A model generated the notes under the pieces. That model was not told where the DNA came from, searched no databases, and saw only the letters and a program-made list of their open reading frames with translations. A program made the position numbers and the translations under genes. 44,552 bases of DNA from Deltaproteobacteria bacterium (lineage in GTDB: Bacteria; Desulfobacterota; GWC2-55-46): contig JADLDY010000031.1 in the NCBI GenBank assembly GCA_020846435.1, positions 85,557-130,108 on the forward strand. Direction: 5' to 3'. Numbering within the stretch: position 1 is the first letter of the stretch; each line of letters starts with the position of its first letter. Below, piece after piece: positions 31,950-39,204 of this stretch.

Positions 31950-32663
31950 ATGATAATTTTCAGGACTGTCGCCGTATGGGTCCTCGGGATCATATCCACG
32001 GTAACGGCGTTTTTATTCATAGCCCTGGTTTGGCCTTTTGACAGGAGAGGCGCTCTCAAGCATTACTTTTGCGTCCTGTGGGCAAGGTCGATCATCGCCG
32101 TCTCGGGCGTCAAGGTCTCTGTAACCGGCCTCGAGAACGTACCCAGGGACAGGGCCGTACTCTTCCTTTCAAACCACCAGGGCGCGTTCGACATACCGGC
32201 TATCCAGTCGGTCCTGCCGGTCCATTTCCTCTGGGTCGCCAAAAAGAGCCTCTTCAAGGTGCCTGTGGTGGGCTGGTCGATGAGTCTTACCGGGTACATA
32301 TCCATAGACAGGGATAACCCGGCCGAGGCCGTAAAGAGCATGGAAGAGGCCTCCGGGAGGATGGGCGAGGGCATCTCTGTCGTCATCTTCCCCGAGGGGA
32401 CGAGGTCTGAAACAGGCGCTCTCCTGCCGTTCAAGAGAGGGGCCTTCATGCTCGCGAAAAAAAGCGGCGTGCCCATCGTGCCGGTCGCTATCCAGGGCAC
32501 CAACAGGATAAAGAAAAAAGGGAGCTTTCTGGTTAACCCCGCCAAAGTCAGAATATCAATAGGCCGCCCGATACCGATCGGGGCGTCCGATGAAAAGGAA
32601 CTGAGGAATATGACAAAGAGGCAGATAGAGGAGATGATAGCGGCGCCGGGGGTACTTTCGTGA
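31950..32663 (+). CDS. plsC: 1-acyl-sn-glycerol-3-phosphate acyltransferase
   Basis: 237 residues. The catalytic NHQGAFD (HX4D) and PEGTRSETG (block III) motifs are present, with FLWVAKKSLFKVPVVGW between. N-terminal membrane helices (VAVWVLGIISTVTAFLFIALVWPF). It acylates lysophosphatidic acid to phosphatidic acid in phospholipid synthesis. Start ATG 31950; the RBS-like AAGGAG lies 17 bases off, with a nearer AGGG, so initiation is moderate. The stop overlaps the GTG start of the RNase J gene by four bases. Confidence 0.92.
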   Translation: MIIFRTVAVWVLGIISTVTAFLFIALVWPFDRRGALKHYFCVLWARSIIAVSGVKVSVTGLENVPRDRAVLFLSNHQGAFDIPAIQSVLPVHFLWVAKKSLFKVPVVGWSMSLTGYISIDRDNPAEAVKSMEEASGRMGEGISVVIFPEGTRSETGALLPFKRGAFMLAKKSGVPIVPVAIQGTNRIKKKGSFLVNPAKVRISIGRPIPIGASDEKELRNMTKRQIEEMIAAPGVLS

Positions 32664-34336
32664 TCGCCCCAGCCACAACTGAAGGGGCGCTGAGGATTGT
32701 TCCTCTCGGCGGGCTCGGCGAGATAGGACTTAACATGATGGCGCTTGAATACGGAGACACGATAATCGTCGTCGACTGCGGCCTCATGTTCCCGGAAGAC
32801 TACATGCTGGGCATCGACCTGGTCATTCCGGATATCTCGTATCTCATCAGGAACCGCGAGAAGGTCAAGGCGTTCATAATAACCCACGGTCACGAGGACC
32901 ACACCGGGGCCCTGCCGTTCGTCTTGAGAGAGATAGACGCGCCGATATACGGAACCGCCCTCACGATAGGCCTCATAAAAGAAAAGCTCGAGGAGCACGG
33001 TCTGACCTCTTCGACCATGTTCGAGACCGTGCGCCCGAGGGATGTCGTCTCCATAGGCTCCTTTGACATCGAGTTCATAAGGGTGTGCCACTCCATCGTC
33101 GACGGCTGCGGCCTGGCCATAAAGACCCCTGTTGGCACGGTCGTGCACACGGGAGATTTCAAGATGGACCAGACCCCGGTCGACGGCGAGGTCATGGACT
33201 ACGCGAGGTTCTCCGAGTACGGGGAATCAGGCGTCCTTCTTTTCATGTCTGATTCGACCAATGTCGAGAAGGAAGGGTACACGCTCTCGGAGAGGGAGAT
33301 AGGCTATAACCTCGAGGAGATATTCAGGAAGTGCACTGGCAGGATAATCGTCGCGGCCTTCTCCTCCAACATACACCGCGTCCAGCAGGTCATGGACGCG
33401 GCCGAGAAGTTCGGCCGCAAGGTGGTATTGAACGGCAGGAGCATGGTCGCCAACTCGAGGATAGCCAAGGCGCTGGGGTACCTGAAGGTCTCAGACGACC
33501 TCCTCGTCGACCTGCGCGACCTTGACTCGCTGGCGCACGACAAGGTCGTCCTCCTCACCACAGGCTCTCAGGGCGAGCCCATGAGCGCGCTCACCCGCAT
33601 GGCCATGGACAACCACAAGCAGATAAAGGTCACGAAGGGAGATACCGTAATACTCTCCTCGAAGTTCATACCCGGACACGAGAAGGCCATCTCCACGATG
33701 ATGAACCACCTGTACAGGAGAGGGGCCGACGTAATATACGAGAAGGTCTCTGAAGTCCATGTCTCCGGGCACGCGAGCCGTGAAGAGTTGAAGATCATCC
33801 TGAACATGGTAAAGCCGAAGTTCTTCATGCCGGTCCACGGCGAGTACAGGCACCTTGTCTTGCACGGCAGGCTCGCGCAGACTGTCGGCATTCCCGAGGC
33901 GAACATCATGCTGGCCGAGGACGGGGACGCCGTTGAGCTTACGCCAGAGAGCATCACGAAGGCCGGCAAGGTCGAGTACGGCAGGGTCTTTGTCGACGGC
34001 AAGGGCGTTGGAGACGTCGGCGAGATGGTCTTGAAGGACAGGGGACACCTTGCCGAGGGCGGCATGGTGCTGGCTGTCGTCGCCATGAACAGCTCGACAG
34101 GCGAGATAGTCTACGGCCCTGAGATAATCACAAGGGGGCTCATGCTCGAGGAGGACAGGCCAGGGCTCCTCGAAGGGGCAAGGGCTGTCGTGGTTGAGGC
34201 GCTCGGGGGCGTCAGCATGGAAGCCAAGATGGAGCAGCTCGAGGTAAAAGAAGAGGTCAGGCGCTCTCTCAGGCGGTTTTTCAACAAGGCGCTCGAGAGA
34301 AGGCCGGTCATACTGCCGGTCATAATAGAGATATGA
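32660..34336 (+). CDS. rnj: ribonuclease J family protein
   Basis: 558 residues. Beta-CASP metallo-beta-lactamase: the zinc motif THGHEDHTGALPF, HTGDFKMD, then the beta-CASP signatures (SDSTNVEKEGYTLSE, IVAAFSSNIHRVQQV, TGSQGEPMSALTRMA) and SGHASREELK, ending with a C-terminal domain (VEVKEEVRRSLRRFFNK). Acts as 5'-to-3' exo- and endoribonuclease in RNA decay and rRNA maturation. GTG start coupled to plsC. Found in Deltaproteobacteria as well as Firmicutes. Confidence 0.93.
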   Translation: MIAPATTEGALRIVPLGGLGEIGLNMMALEYGDTIIVVDCGLMFPEDYMLGIDLVIPDISYLIRNREKVKAFIITHGHEDHTGALPFVLREIDAPIYGTALTIGLIKEKLEEHGLTSSTMFETVRPRDVVSIGSFDIEFIRVCHSIVDGCGLAIKTPVGTVVHTGDFKMDQTPVDGEVMDYARFSEYGESGVLLFMSDSTNVEKEGYTLSEREIGYNLEEIFRKCTGRIIVAAFSSNIHRVQQVMDAAEKFGRKVVLNGRSMVANSRIAKALGYLKVSDDLLVDLRDLDSLAHDKVVLLTTGSQGEPMSALTRMAMDNHKQIKVTKGDTVILSSKFIPGHEKAISTMMNHLYRRGADVIYEKVSEVHVSGHASREELKIILNMVKPKFFMPVHGEYRHLVLHGRLAQTVGIPEANIMLAEDGDAVELTPESITKAGKVEYGRVFVDGKGVGDVGEMVLKDRGHLAEGGMVLAVVAMNSSTGEIVYGPEIITRGLMLEEDRPGLLEGARAVVVEALGGVSMEAKMEQLEVKEEVRRSLRRFFNKALERRPVILPVIIEI

Positions 34337-34401
34337 AGCTCTCAGCGCTTTTGATTAGCCTGGACAGGCGCGAGGCCTGAAAAAAACAAAGAGAAGGACC
34401 T

Positions 34402-36264
34402 ATGGCGGTAAAAAAGATAGGCGAGCTACTGGTAGAGTCAGGTCTTATCACTGAGGGGCAGCTCCATGAGTCGCTCCAGGCGTCGAAGGAAGGCAGGCAG
34501 AGGCTCGGCGCGGTTATAGTGCACAAGGGTTACGCGACCGAGATGGACATAGCCCAGACGCTCGCTTTCCAGCTCGGCATCCCGTTCGTCGATATCTCCA
34601 AGGCGCAGGTCGACCCTGAGGCCGTGGGGCTTGTCCCGGAGAGGCTCGCCAAGCAGCACGTGCTCATGCCGCTCACCCAAGAGCACAGGGTCCTTAGAGT
34701 GGCTATGGCAGACCCGCTGAACCTGCGCGCCATAGACGATCTGCGTTTTTCGACAGAGATGGAGATCCAGCCGTCGGTCGCCACCCTCTCGGACATAGAC
34801 GCCGCCATAAACACCCATTACCACTTAAACGAGCCCATAGAGGACCTCCTCGGAGACCTCAAGAGGGACAGGCTCGTCGAGCTGGTGAGAGAGCCCGAGC
34901 CTGACAGGGACATAGCCGAGAACGCGAGGAAGTCGGCGGCCCCGCCGATAATAAAGATGGTCGACTCCGTCCTTATACACGGCTACGAGAACAGGGCGAG
35001 CGACATACACATAGAGCCGCAGGAGCTCTCGGTAAAGCTGCGCATCAGGGTCGACGGCATAATGCGCGAGACAATGAAGCTCCCGAAATGGGTACAGGGG
35101 CCGGTAGTCTCGAGGATAAAGCTGATGAGCCGGATGGACATAGCGGAAAGAAGGGTTTCCCAGGACGGCAGGTTCAAGGTCAAGCTGGGGGACAAGGCCA
35201 TGGACGTCAGGGTCTCGACCCTGCCGACGCAGTACGGCGAGACGGTCGTCATGAGGCTCCTGGACCCCAAGTCCTCGACGCTCGAGCTGAACTCGGTCGG
35301 CCTTCTTGCCGACGACCTCGCCAGGGTGAAGAACATCATAGAGAGGCCGCAGGGCGTCGTCCTCGTGACAGGGCCTACCGGGAGCGGCAAGACCTCGACC
35401 CTCTACTCCATGATAGGGTCCATCAAGAGCGAGCGCATAAACATAATAACGATAGAAGACCCCATAGAATACGAGCTCCGTGACGTAAACCAGGTGGCTG
35501 TGAACGAAAAGACGGGCCTTACCTTTTCGTACACCTTGAGGAGCGTCCTGAGGCAGGACCCGGACGTCATACTCGTCGGAGAGATGAGGGACGCTGAGAC
35601 CGCCATAATAGCCCATCAGGCCTCGATGACCGGACACCTCGTCTTCTCCACGCTCCACACCAACGACGCTGTCTCGTCGGTCGTAAGGCTCAGGAACCTG
35701 GGCATACCGTCCTACATGATAGGGTCGGCCCTGAACGGGGTCCTTGCGCAGAGGCTCGTAAGGAAGATCTGCAGCCACTGCAAGGAGGCCTACAACCCGT
35801 CTGATGAAGAGCTCAGGAAGGGCGGGGTCAAGTGGAGCGGAAAGAAGCTCTACAGGGGGGCCGGATGCAAGTCGTGCTCAGGGAGCGGATACTCCGGGCG
35901 CGTCGGCATATTCGAAGTCCTCACGGTCAACCAGAAGGTCAAGAACCTCATCAGCTCAGACGGCTCTGAGCAGGACATATTCAGGGCCGCGGTCGACGCT
36001 GGCATGACGCCCATGCACATGGACGGGCTCAAGAAGGTGGCTGCCGGCATGACCACCCTCGATGAGTTGACCAGGGTCATATACCTCGGCAAGGAGGACG
36101 ACGGAGCAAGGTGCGCGGTATGCTTCGAGAGCCTGCCCGAAGGCGCGCCCAGATGCCCGAGCTGCGGGGCTTCCCACGCCAGGAACTGCCCGTCGTGTTC
36201 AAAGGACAGCGAAGCGGGCTGGAAGGTCTGCCCGTGGTGCGGCCAGAAGCTTGCCAAAGCCTGA
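34402..36264 (+). CDS. PilB/GspE-type secretion ATPase with C-terminal double zinc ribbon
   Basis: 620 residues. N-terminal MshEN/T2SSE-N domain (GELLVESGLITEGQLHESL), then the ATPase: Walker A GPTGSGKTST (about 324-333), Asp box IEDPIEYEL, Walker B VILVGEMRDAETA, His box FSTLHTNDAVSSVVRL, and the tetracysteine metal loop CSHCKEAYN...CKSCSGSGYSGR. After the usual C-terminus (MDGLKKVAAGMTTLDELTRVIYLG) comes a further about 50-residue tail with four C-x2-C knuckles (CAVC, CPSC, CPSC, CPWC), a double zinc ribbon. It would power type IV pilus or type II secretion. No other pilus gene is adjacent. RBS AGAAGGA before ATG 34402. Confidence 0.92.
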   Translation: MAVKKIGELLVESGLITEGQLHESLQASKEGRQRLGAVIVHKGYATEMDIAQTLAFQLGIPFVDISKAQVDPEAVGLVPERLAKQHVLMPLTQEHRVLRVAMADPLNLRAIDDLRFSTEMEIQPSVATLSDIDAAINTHYHLNEPIEDLLGDLKRDRLVELVREPEPDRDIAENARKSAAPPIIKMVDSVLIHGYENRASDIHIEPQELSVKLRIRVDGIMRETMKLPKWVQGPVVSRIKLMSRMDIAERRVSQDGRFKVKLGDKAMDVRVSTLPTQYGETVVMRLLDPKSSTLELNSVGLLADDLARVKNIIERPQGVVLVTGPTGSGKTSTLYSMIGSIKSERINIITIEDPIEYELRDVNQVAVNEKTGLTFSYTLRSVLRQDPDVILVGEMRDAETAIIAHQASMTGHLVFSTLHTNDAVSSVVRLRNLGIPSYMIGSALNGVLAQRLVRKICSHCKEAYNPSDEELRKGGVKWSGKKLYRGAGCKSCSGSGYSGRVGIFEVLTVNQKVKNLISSDGSEQDIFRAAVDAGMTPMHMDGLKKVAAGMTTLDELTRVIYLGKEDDGARCAVCFESLPEGAPRCPSCGASHARNCPSCSKDSEAGWKVCPWCGQKLAKA

Positions 36265-36288
36265 GCCCCCTTTACGGGCAATTTCCTT

Positions 36289-36317
36289 TTGACTCAGGCT
36301 GTGAAATCATGTAGATT
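36289..36317 (+). promoter_or_regulatory. promoter of the cytochrome-luxR operon
   Basis: TTGACT (36289-36294), 17 bases, TAGATT (36312-36317). A dyad (36308-36328) overlaps the -10 and the start site. About 90 bases of leader. A later TGTGATAATAT (36390-36400) could be a second, extended -10. Confidence 0.6.
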
Positions 36318-36328
36318 ACGGTTACATG
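36308..36328. promoter_or_regulatory. candidate operator dyad over the cytochrome-luxR promoter
   Basis: CATGTA - 9 bases - TACATG, perfect half-sites. Position over the -10 is typical of a repressor site; the bound regulator is unknown. Confidence 0.45.
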
Positions 36329-36412
36329 TGCGATATTTTGGCCTGCGGCTCTTGAGCGGGCCCTTTGCGGTTTGCGGAGCGGTTCTATTTGTGATAATAT
36401 GCTCCTGTTTTG

Positions 36413-37021
36413 ATGACTTTTATCTTGAATAGAATCCGCCGTGAAATGCTGACTTCAAGACTTAGAGCTTTGCTGATAGCCGGATTTGTCCTCTTCGGCG
36501 CCGCTCAAGCGGCAGACGCTGTAGCTGCCATGGACCCGGCGCCAGCCGACTGGCCGAGTTTCGAGTACAACAGGGTCCCCGGCGAGTTCAAGCGCAACAA
36601 GTACGGGGTAATCGACCCGAGCCCTGACGTCGTCTCGCTCCAGCAGCTGCCTGTTGACTCCTACGGCTTTGTCGACTGGGTAAAGGCGATCAACGACGGC
36701 ATCATAGACCCCAGGGAGTCCATAAGCGGCAATAAGCCGAAGCTTGGCCCTGAGGATTCTGAGGTATTCAGCGGGGATGTGCTCATCAGGTCCAAGATGA
36801 AGTTCATGCCCGACGTCATTTTCCCCCACTCCGCTCATACGGAGTGGCTCAAGTGCTCAACCTGTCATCCCAGGATATTCAAGAAAAAGGCTGGAGCAAC
36901 CCCCATCACCATGGCCGGAATCTGGAAGGGGCAGTTCTGCGGCAGGTGCCACGACAAGGTGGCCTTCCCCACGAGGAACTGCTTCAAATGCCACTCGGTC
37001 CCGAGAGAGTCAGGCAAATAG
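36413..37021 (+). CDS. triheme c-type cytochrome (c7/c3-like)
   Basis: 202 residues. Signal peptide (LRALLIAGFVLFGAAQA). Three haem-binding motifs lie near the C-terminus: CSTCH, CGRCH and CFKCH, with additional His residues in IFPHSAHTEWLKC to serve as sixth ligands, as in c7-type triheme domains of Geobacter-like bacteria. The preceding part (about 30-140) has few recognisable motifs. The protein would carry electrons in the periplasm. First gene of the operon; 24 bases before the LuxR-like sensor-only gene. The ATG at 36413 has no RBS; ATG 36446 is an alternative. Confidence 0.85.
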   Translation: MTFILNRIRREMLTSRLRALLIAGFVLFGAAQAADAVAAMDPAPADWPSFEYNRVPGEFKRNKYGVIDPSPDVVSLQQLPVDSYGFVDWVKAINDGIIDPRESISGNKPKLGPEDSEVFSGDVLIRSKMKFMPDVIFPHSAHTEWLKCSTCHPRIFKKKAGATPITMAGIWKGQFCGRCHDKVAFPTRNCFKCHSVPRESGK

Positions 37022-37045
37022 GACCGTCTTCCGCGGAGCAGCCCG

Positions 37046-37648
37046 ATGCCTTTTGACGACCTTGAAAAAAAAGAACTCATAAGCATACTCGAGCTCATCG
37101 AACAGGCGCAGCGTTCTCAAAGCGCGCCTGACGTGCAAAAGCTCATACTGCGGGCCGCGGGCTTCCTTGACGCCGATTTCGCGGTCTGCGGGCTCGCGCG
37201 CGCCAGCTCCGGCGGGGCGCCTGTGCTGACCTCGTTCGTGAACGGCAATTACCCGGAAGAATGGGCAAGGCGCTACATGTCTGGAGCCTACTACCGGAAG
37301 GACCCGGTCGTGCGCTTCCACACGAGGTACGCCCTTACCAGGACCTGGTCAGAGGTCTTCAGGGAGTTTAAGGACGACGGGGCGAGAGAGGTCGTTGCCG
37401 AGGCTTCTGATTTCGGCATGAAGTTCGGGGTCACCGGCGCGCTCTATGTGCCTGAGATAGACAACGTCGCCCTCTTTGCTTTTTCCGGAGGGCGCGATAA
37501 ATTCGGAGAGAGGCACAAGAGGCTCGCCGACATACTTGCCACGCATTTCGTCAGGGCGCTGGCCAGGTGCTCAAGGGAGTCTCTCATCGCGCCGGGCGCC
37601 GGTTTTGCCGGGGAAGGATGCCCAGAGGGGCTGGAGGGGAAGGCATGA
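37046..37648 (+). CDS. LuxR-type autoinducer-binding domain protein without a DNA-binding domain
   Basis: 200 residues, covering only the N-terminal autoinducer-binding domain of LuxR/TraR proteins. The ligand residues are kept with TraR spacing: Trp73, Tyr77, Asp86 and Trp101 (TraR 57, 61, 70, 85), and a Gly near 131 in FGVTGALYV. After the domain comes a short Gly-rich tail (GAGFAGEGCPEGLEGKA) and a stop; no helix-turn-helix follows in frame. It is a paralogue of the downstream LuxR (shared KKELISIL/KKELSEIL start, NYP.EW, KDP/QDP, DFG). Candidate roles, inferred: sequester AHL, or heterodimerise with the full-length LuxR as an antiactivator, as truncated TrlR does with TraR. RBS GGAG; overlaps the next gene by four bases. 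Confidence 0.8.
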   Translation: MPFDDLEKKELISILELIEQAQRSQSAPDVQKLILRAAGFLDADFAVCGLARASSGGAPVLTSFVNGNYPEEWARRYMSGAYYRKDPVVRFHTRYALTRTWSEVFREFKDDGAREVVAEASDFGMKFGVTGALYVPEIDNVALFAFSGGRDKFGERHKRLADILATHFVRALARCSRESLIAPGAGFAGEGCPEGLEGKA

Positions 37649-38403
37649 CGATCTACAACGACCTTACCAAAAAGGAGCTCTCTGAGATCCTCGACGTCAT
37701 CCAGTCTTCCATCCAATGCAGGGCGGAAGAGGATATAAGGGTCCTTCTTGACCGGATAAGGGGTCTTGTCTGCGGTGACTTCGGCATCTGCGGCATAGGC
37801 AAAGGCAAGGACAGCGGCGAGGAAGGCCTGAGCGCCCCGCCACATATAATAAACCTGAACTACCCGATGGAGTGGCTCCAGATATACGGCGCCAACCAGC
37901 TCTACTACCAGGACCCGATAGTAATAAGGAACCTTTCAAACCCCGGCTCCCAGCTCTGGGACGAGACCTACTCGATGTACGACGGCAAGCTCTCGAAGCT
38001 TTTTCTCACCTCGCGGGACTTCGGGTTGAATCACGGCGTCTCCGGCGGCATGTACAACCAGGACAGCAACACAACTACCCTGTTCTCGTTCTCCGGCAGC
38101 GGGGACTGGTTCAAGTCCCATCAGAAGAAGATCCTCGGCATACTCGCCCCGCATCTTCATCAGGCGCTCTCCCGCATATACAAGACCGCCCAGACCAACT
38201 CGCGCCTCGGCAGTCTTTCAAAGCGCGAGCGCGAGATAGTCTCCTGGGTAAAGGCGGGCAAGACCAACTGGGAGATCTCCATGATACTCAACATAAGCGA
38301 GCGGACCGTGAAGTTCCACGTCCAGAACATCGAGAGGAAGCTCGAGGCCGTCAACAAGGCCCATGCAGTCGCGATCCTGATGGAACAAGGCCGCCTCGAT
38401 TAG
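37645..38403 (+). CDS. luxR: LuxR family quorum-sensing transcription regulator
   Basis: 252 residues. Autoinducer-binding domain about 1-175 with Trp77, Tyr81, Asp90, Trp105 in TraR spacing, then LuxR-type helix-turn-helix about 190-248: LSKREREIVSWVKAGKTNWEI, ISERTVKFHVQNIERKL. Binds an acyl-homoserine lactone and a lux-box DNA site. Translational start ATG 37645 overlaps the preceding sensor-only gene (ATGA), so both are made together. The luxI gene faces it tail to tail with a 53-base overlap. A lux-box-like dyad lies at 39118-39137. Confidence 0.9.
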   Translation: MTIYNDLTKKELSEILDVIQSSIQCRAEEDIRVLLDRIRGLVCGDFGICGIGKGKDSGEEGLSAPPHIINLNYPMEWLQIYGANQLYYQDPIVIRNLSNPGSQLWDETYSMYDGKLSKLFLTSRDFGLNHGVSGGMYNQDSNTTTLFSFSGSGDWFKSHQKKILGILAPHLHQALSRIYKTAQTNSRLGSLSKREREIVSWVKAGKTNWEISMILNISERTVKFHVQNIERKLEAVNKAHAVAILMEQGRLD

Positions 38404-39007
38404 ACATCCACTCGAGGAAGCCCGGCCTTTTCGCGGCCGCGGACTCTTCGAACTCACGCCAGTCAAGGAGCGCTATCCCTGACATCACCCCTTCGCCGAG
38501 AGGCTTGAAGTCTGCCAGGGGCACGAACGGAAAGAACCTCTTGAGGTAGATGAAGTACCTCTGCTCGATGATGGTGACAAGGTAGCGCGAGTCGTTCTGC
38601 AGTGACCAGTGGTATATGGCCTTGTAGAGAAGGTGCGCGAGGCTCAATGAAGCGACCGTGTCCTTGCGCCGCTCCTTCCTGACGCATATCCTCGTAGACT
38701 CTGACATGCCTTCGACCTTGCGCAGCCCCCCGGCTGGCAGGAGGCAGGAGAACTCTTTTTCGATCATGTACGGCAGGGGCGCCCGGATGAGGCGCACGTG
38801 CCCCACGAGCTCTCCTGTGAGCTCGAAGACGCCGATGGCTTCAGCGAAGTCGTCGTAGGCGTCCCTGTCCAGTCCGTCCGGCGACGGCGGCACCCACCGG
38901 AGCTCGTCCCGGAAAACGTCGTGCCTCAATTTCAGCGCGGAGTTTATTTCCTCCGGGGCGGAGATGGTCTTGACCAGGTAGTTTTCCTCTTGGAATATCA
39001 GTTCCAT
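38351..39007 (-). CDS. luxI: acyl-homoserine lactone synthase (LuxI family)
   Basis: 218 residues. LuxI landmarks: Arg28, Phe32, Trp38 in LRHDVFRDELRW (LuxI 25, 29, 35), Asp49 and Asp52 in LDRDAYDDF, Arg72 in GHVRLI, and Glu/Arg of ESTRICV. It couples S-adenosylmethionine with an acyl chain to make an AHL that diffuses out. The acyl chain length cannot be read. RBS AAGGAGGTG six bases before ATG 39007. The last 17 codons lie antisense to the end of luxR. The 39008-39204 intergenic region holds a lux-box dyad and a promoter for the divergent radC. Confidence 0.9.
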   Translation of the reverse strand: MELIFQEENYLVKTISAPEEINSALKLRHDVFRDELRWVPPSPDGLDRDAYDDFAEAIGVFELTGELVGHVRLIRAPLPYMIEKEFSCLLPAGGLRKVEGMSESTRICVRKERRKDTVASLSLAHLLYKAIYHWSLQNDSRYLVTIIEQRYFIYLKRFFPFVPLADFKPLGEGVMSGIALLDWREFEESAAAKRPGFLEWMSNRGGLVPSGSRLHGPC

Positions 39008-39117
39008 GCCAGCACCTCCTTTTGCCTGCTTTTTAACAGGTAAGGGGCAGTGGATGTAACTGGCAGGGATTGCAGTTTAAAAAGTCTTGTAAATAGCTTA
39101 AAATAAAAGGTTTTGCT

Positions 39118-39137
39118 TACTGTACTTTGGTACAGGG
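39118..39137. promoter_or_regulatory. lux-box-like operator
   Basis: 20-base site containing the perfect dyad CTGTAC-TTTG-GTACAG (39120-39135). Core halves CTGTA/TACAG with six bases between agree with the lux box (ACCTGTAGGATCGTACAGGT). Centre about 120 bases from luxI and about 77 from the radC start. Confidence 0.75.
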
Positions 39138-39158
39138 GTTTCTTGCGCCGCCATGTAA

Positions 39159-39164
39159 TACAAT
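39159..39164 (+). promoter_or_regulatory. -10 element for radC downstream of the lux box
   Basis: TACAAT lies 21 bases after the lux-box end, so the box is centred about 43-44 bases before the predicted start, near the -42.5 of a class II LuxR promoter, replacing a -35 element. Confidence 0.6.
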
Positions 39165-39204
39165 CGCCGTTACAGCGAAAAAGTTTAATCCGGCGGGGGG
39201 TGGC

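Noticed and set aside
34825-35778. Long minus-strand ORF opposite the PilB/GspE ATPase gene
   Set aside because: The ATPase motifs on the plus strand are unambiguous; this is a shadow frame.
39025-39040. Second lux-box-like dyad CCTG...CAGG before luxI
   Set aside because: The halves are two bases too close for a lux box and it lies next to the RBS of luxI.
39127-39204. Upstream TTG start for RadC paralogue 2
   Set aside because: The TTG falls inside the lux-box dyad and upstream of the predicted -10; ATG 39205 has an RBS.
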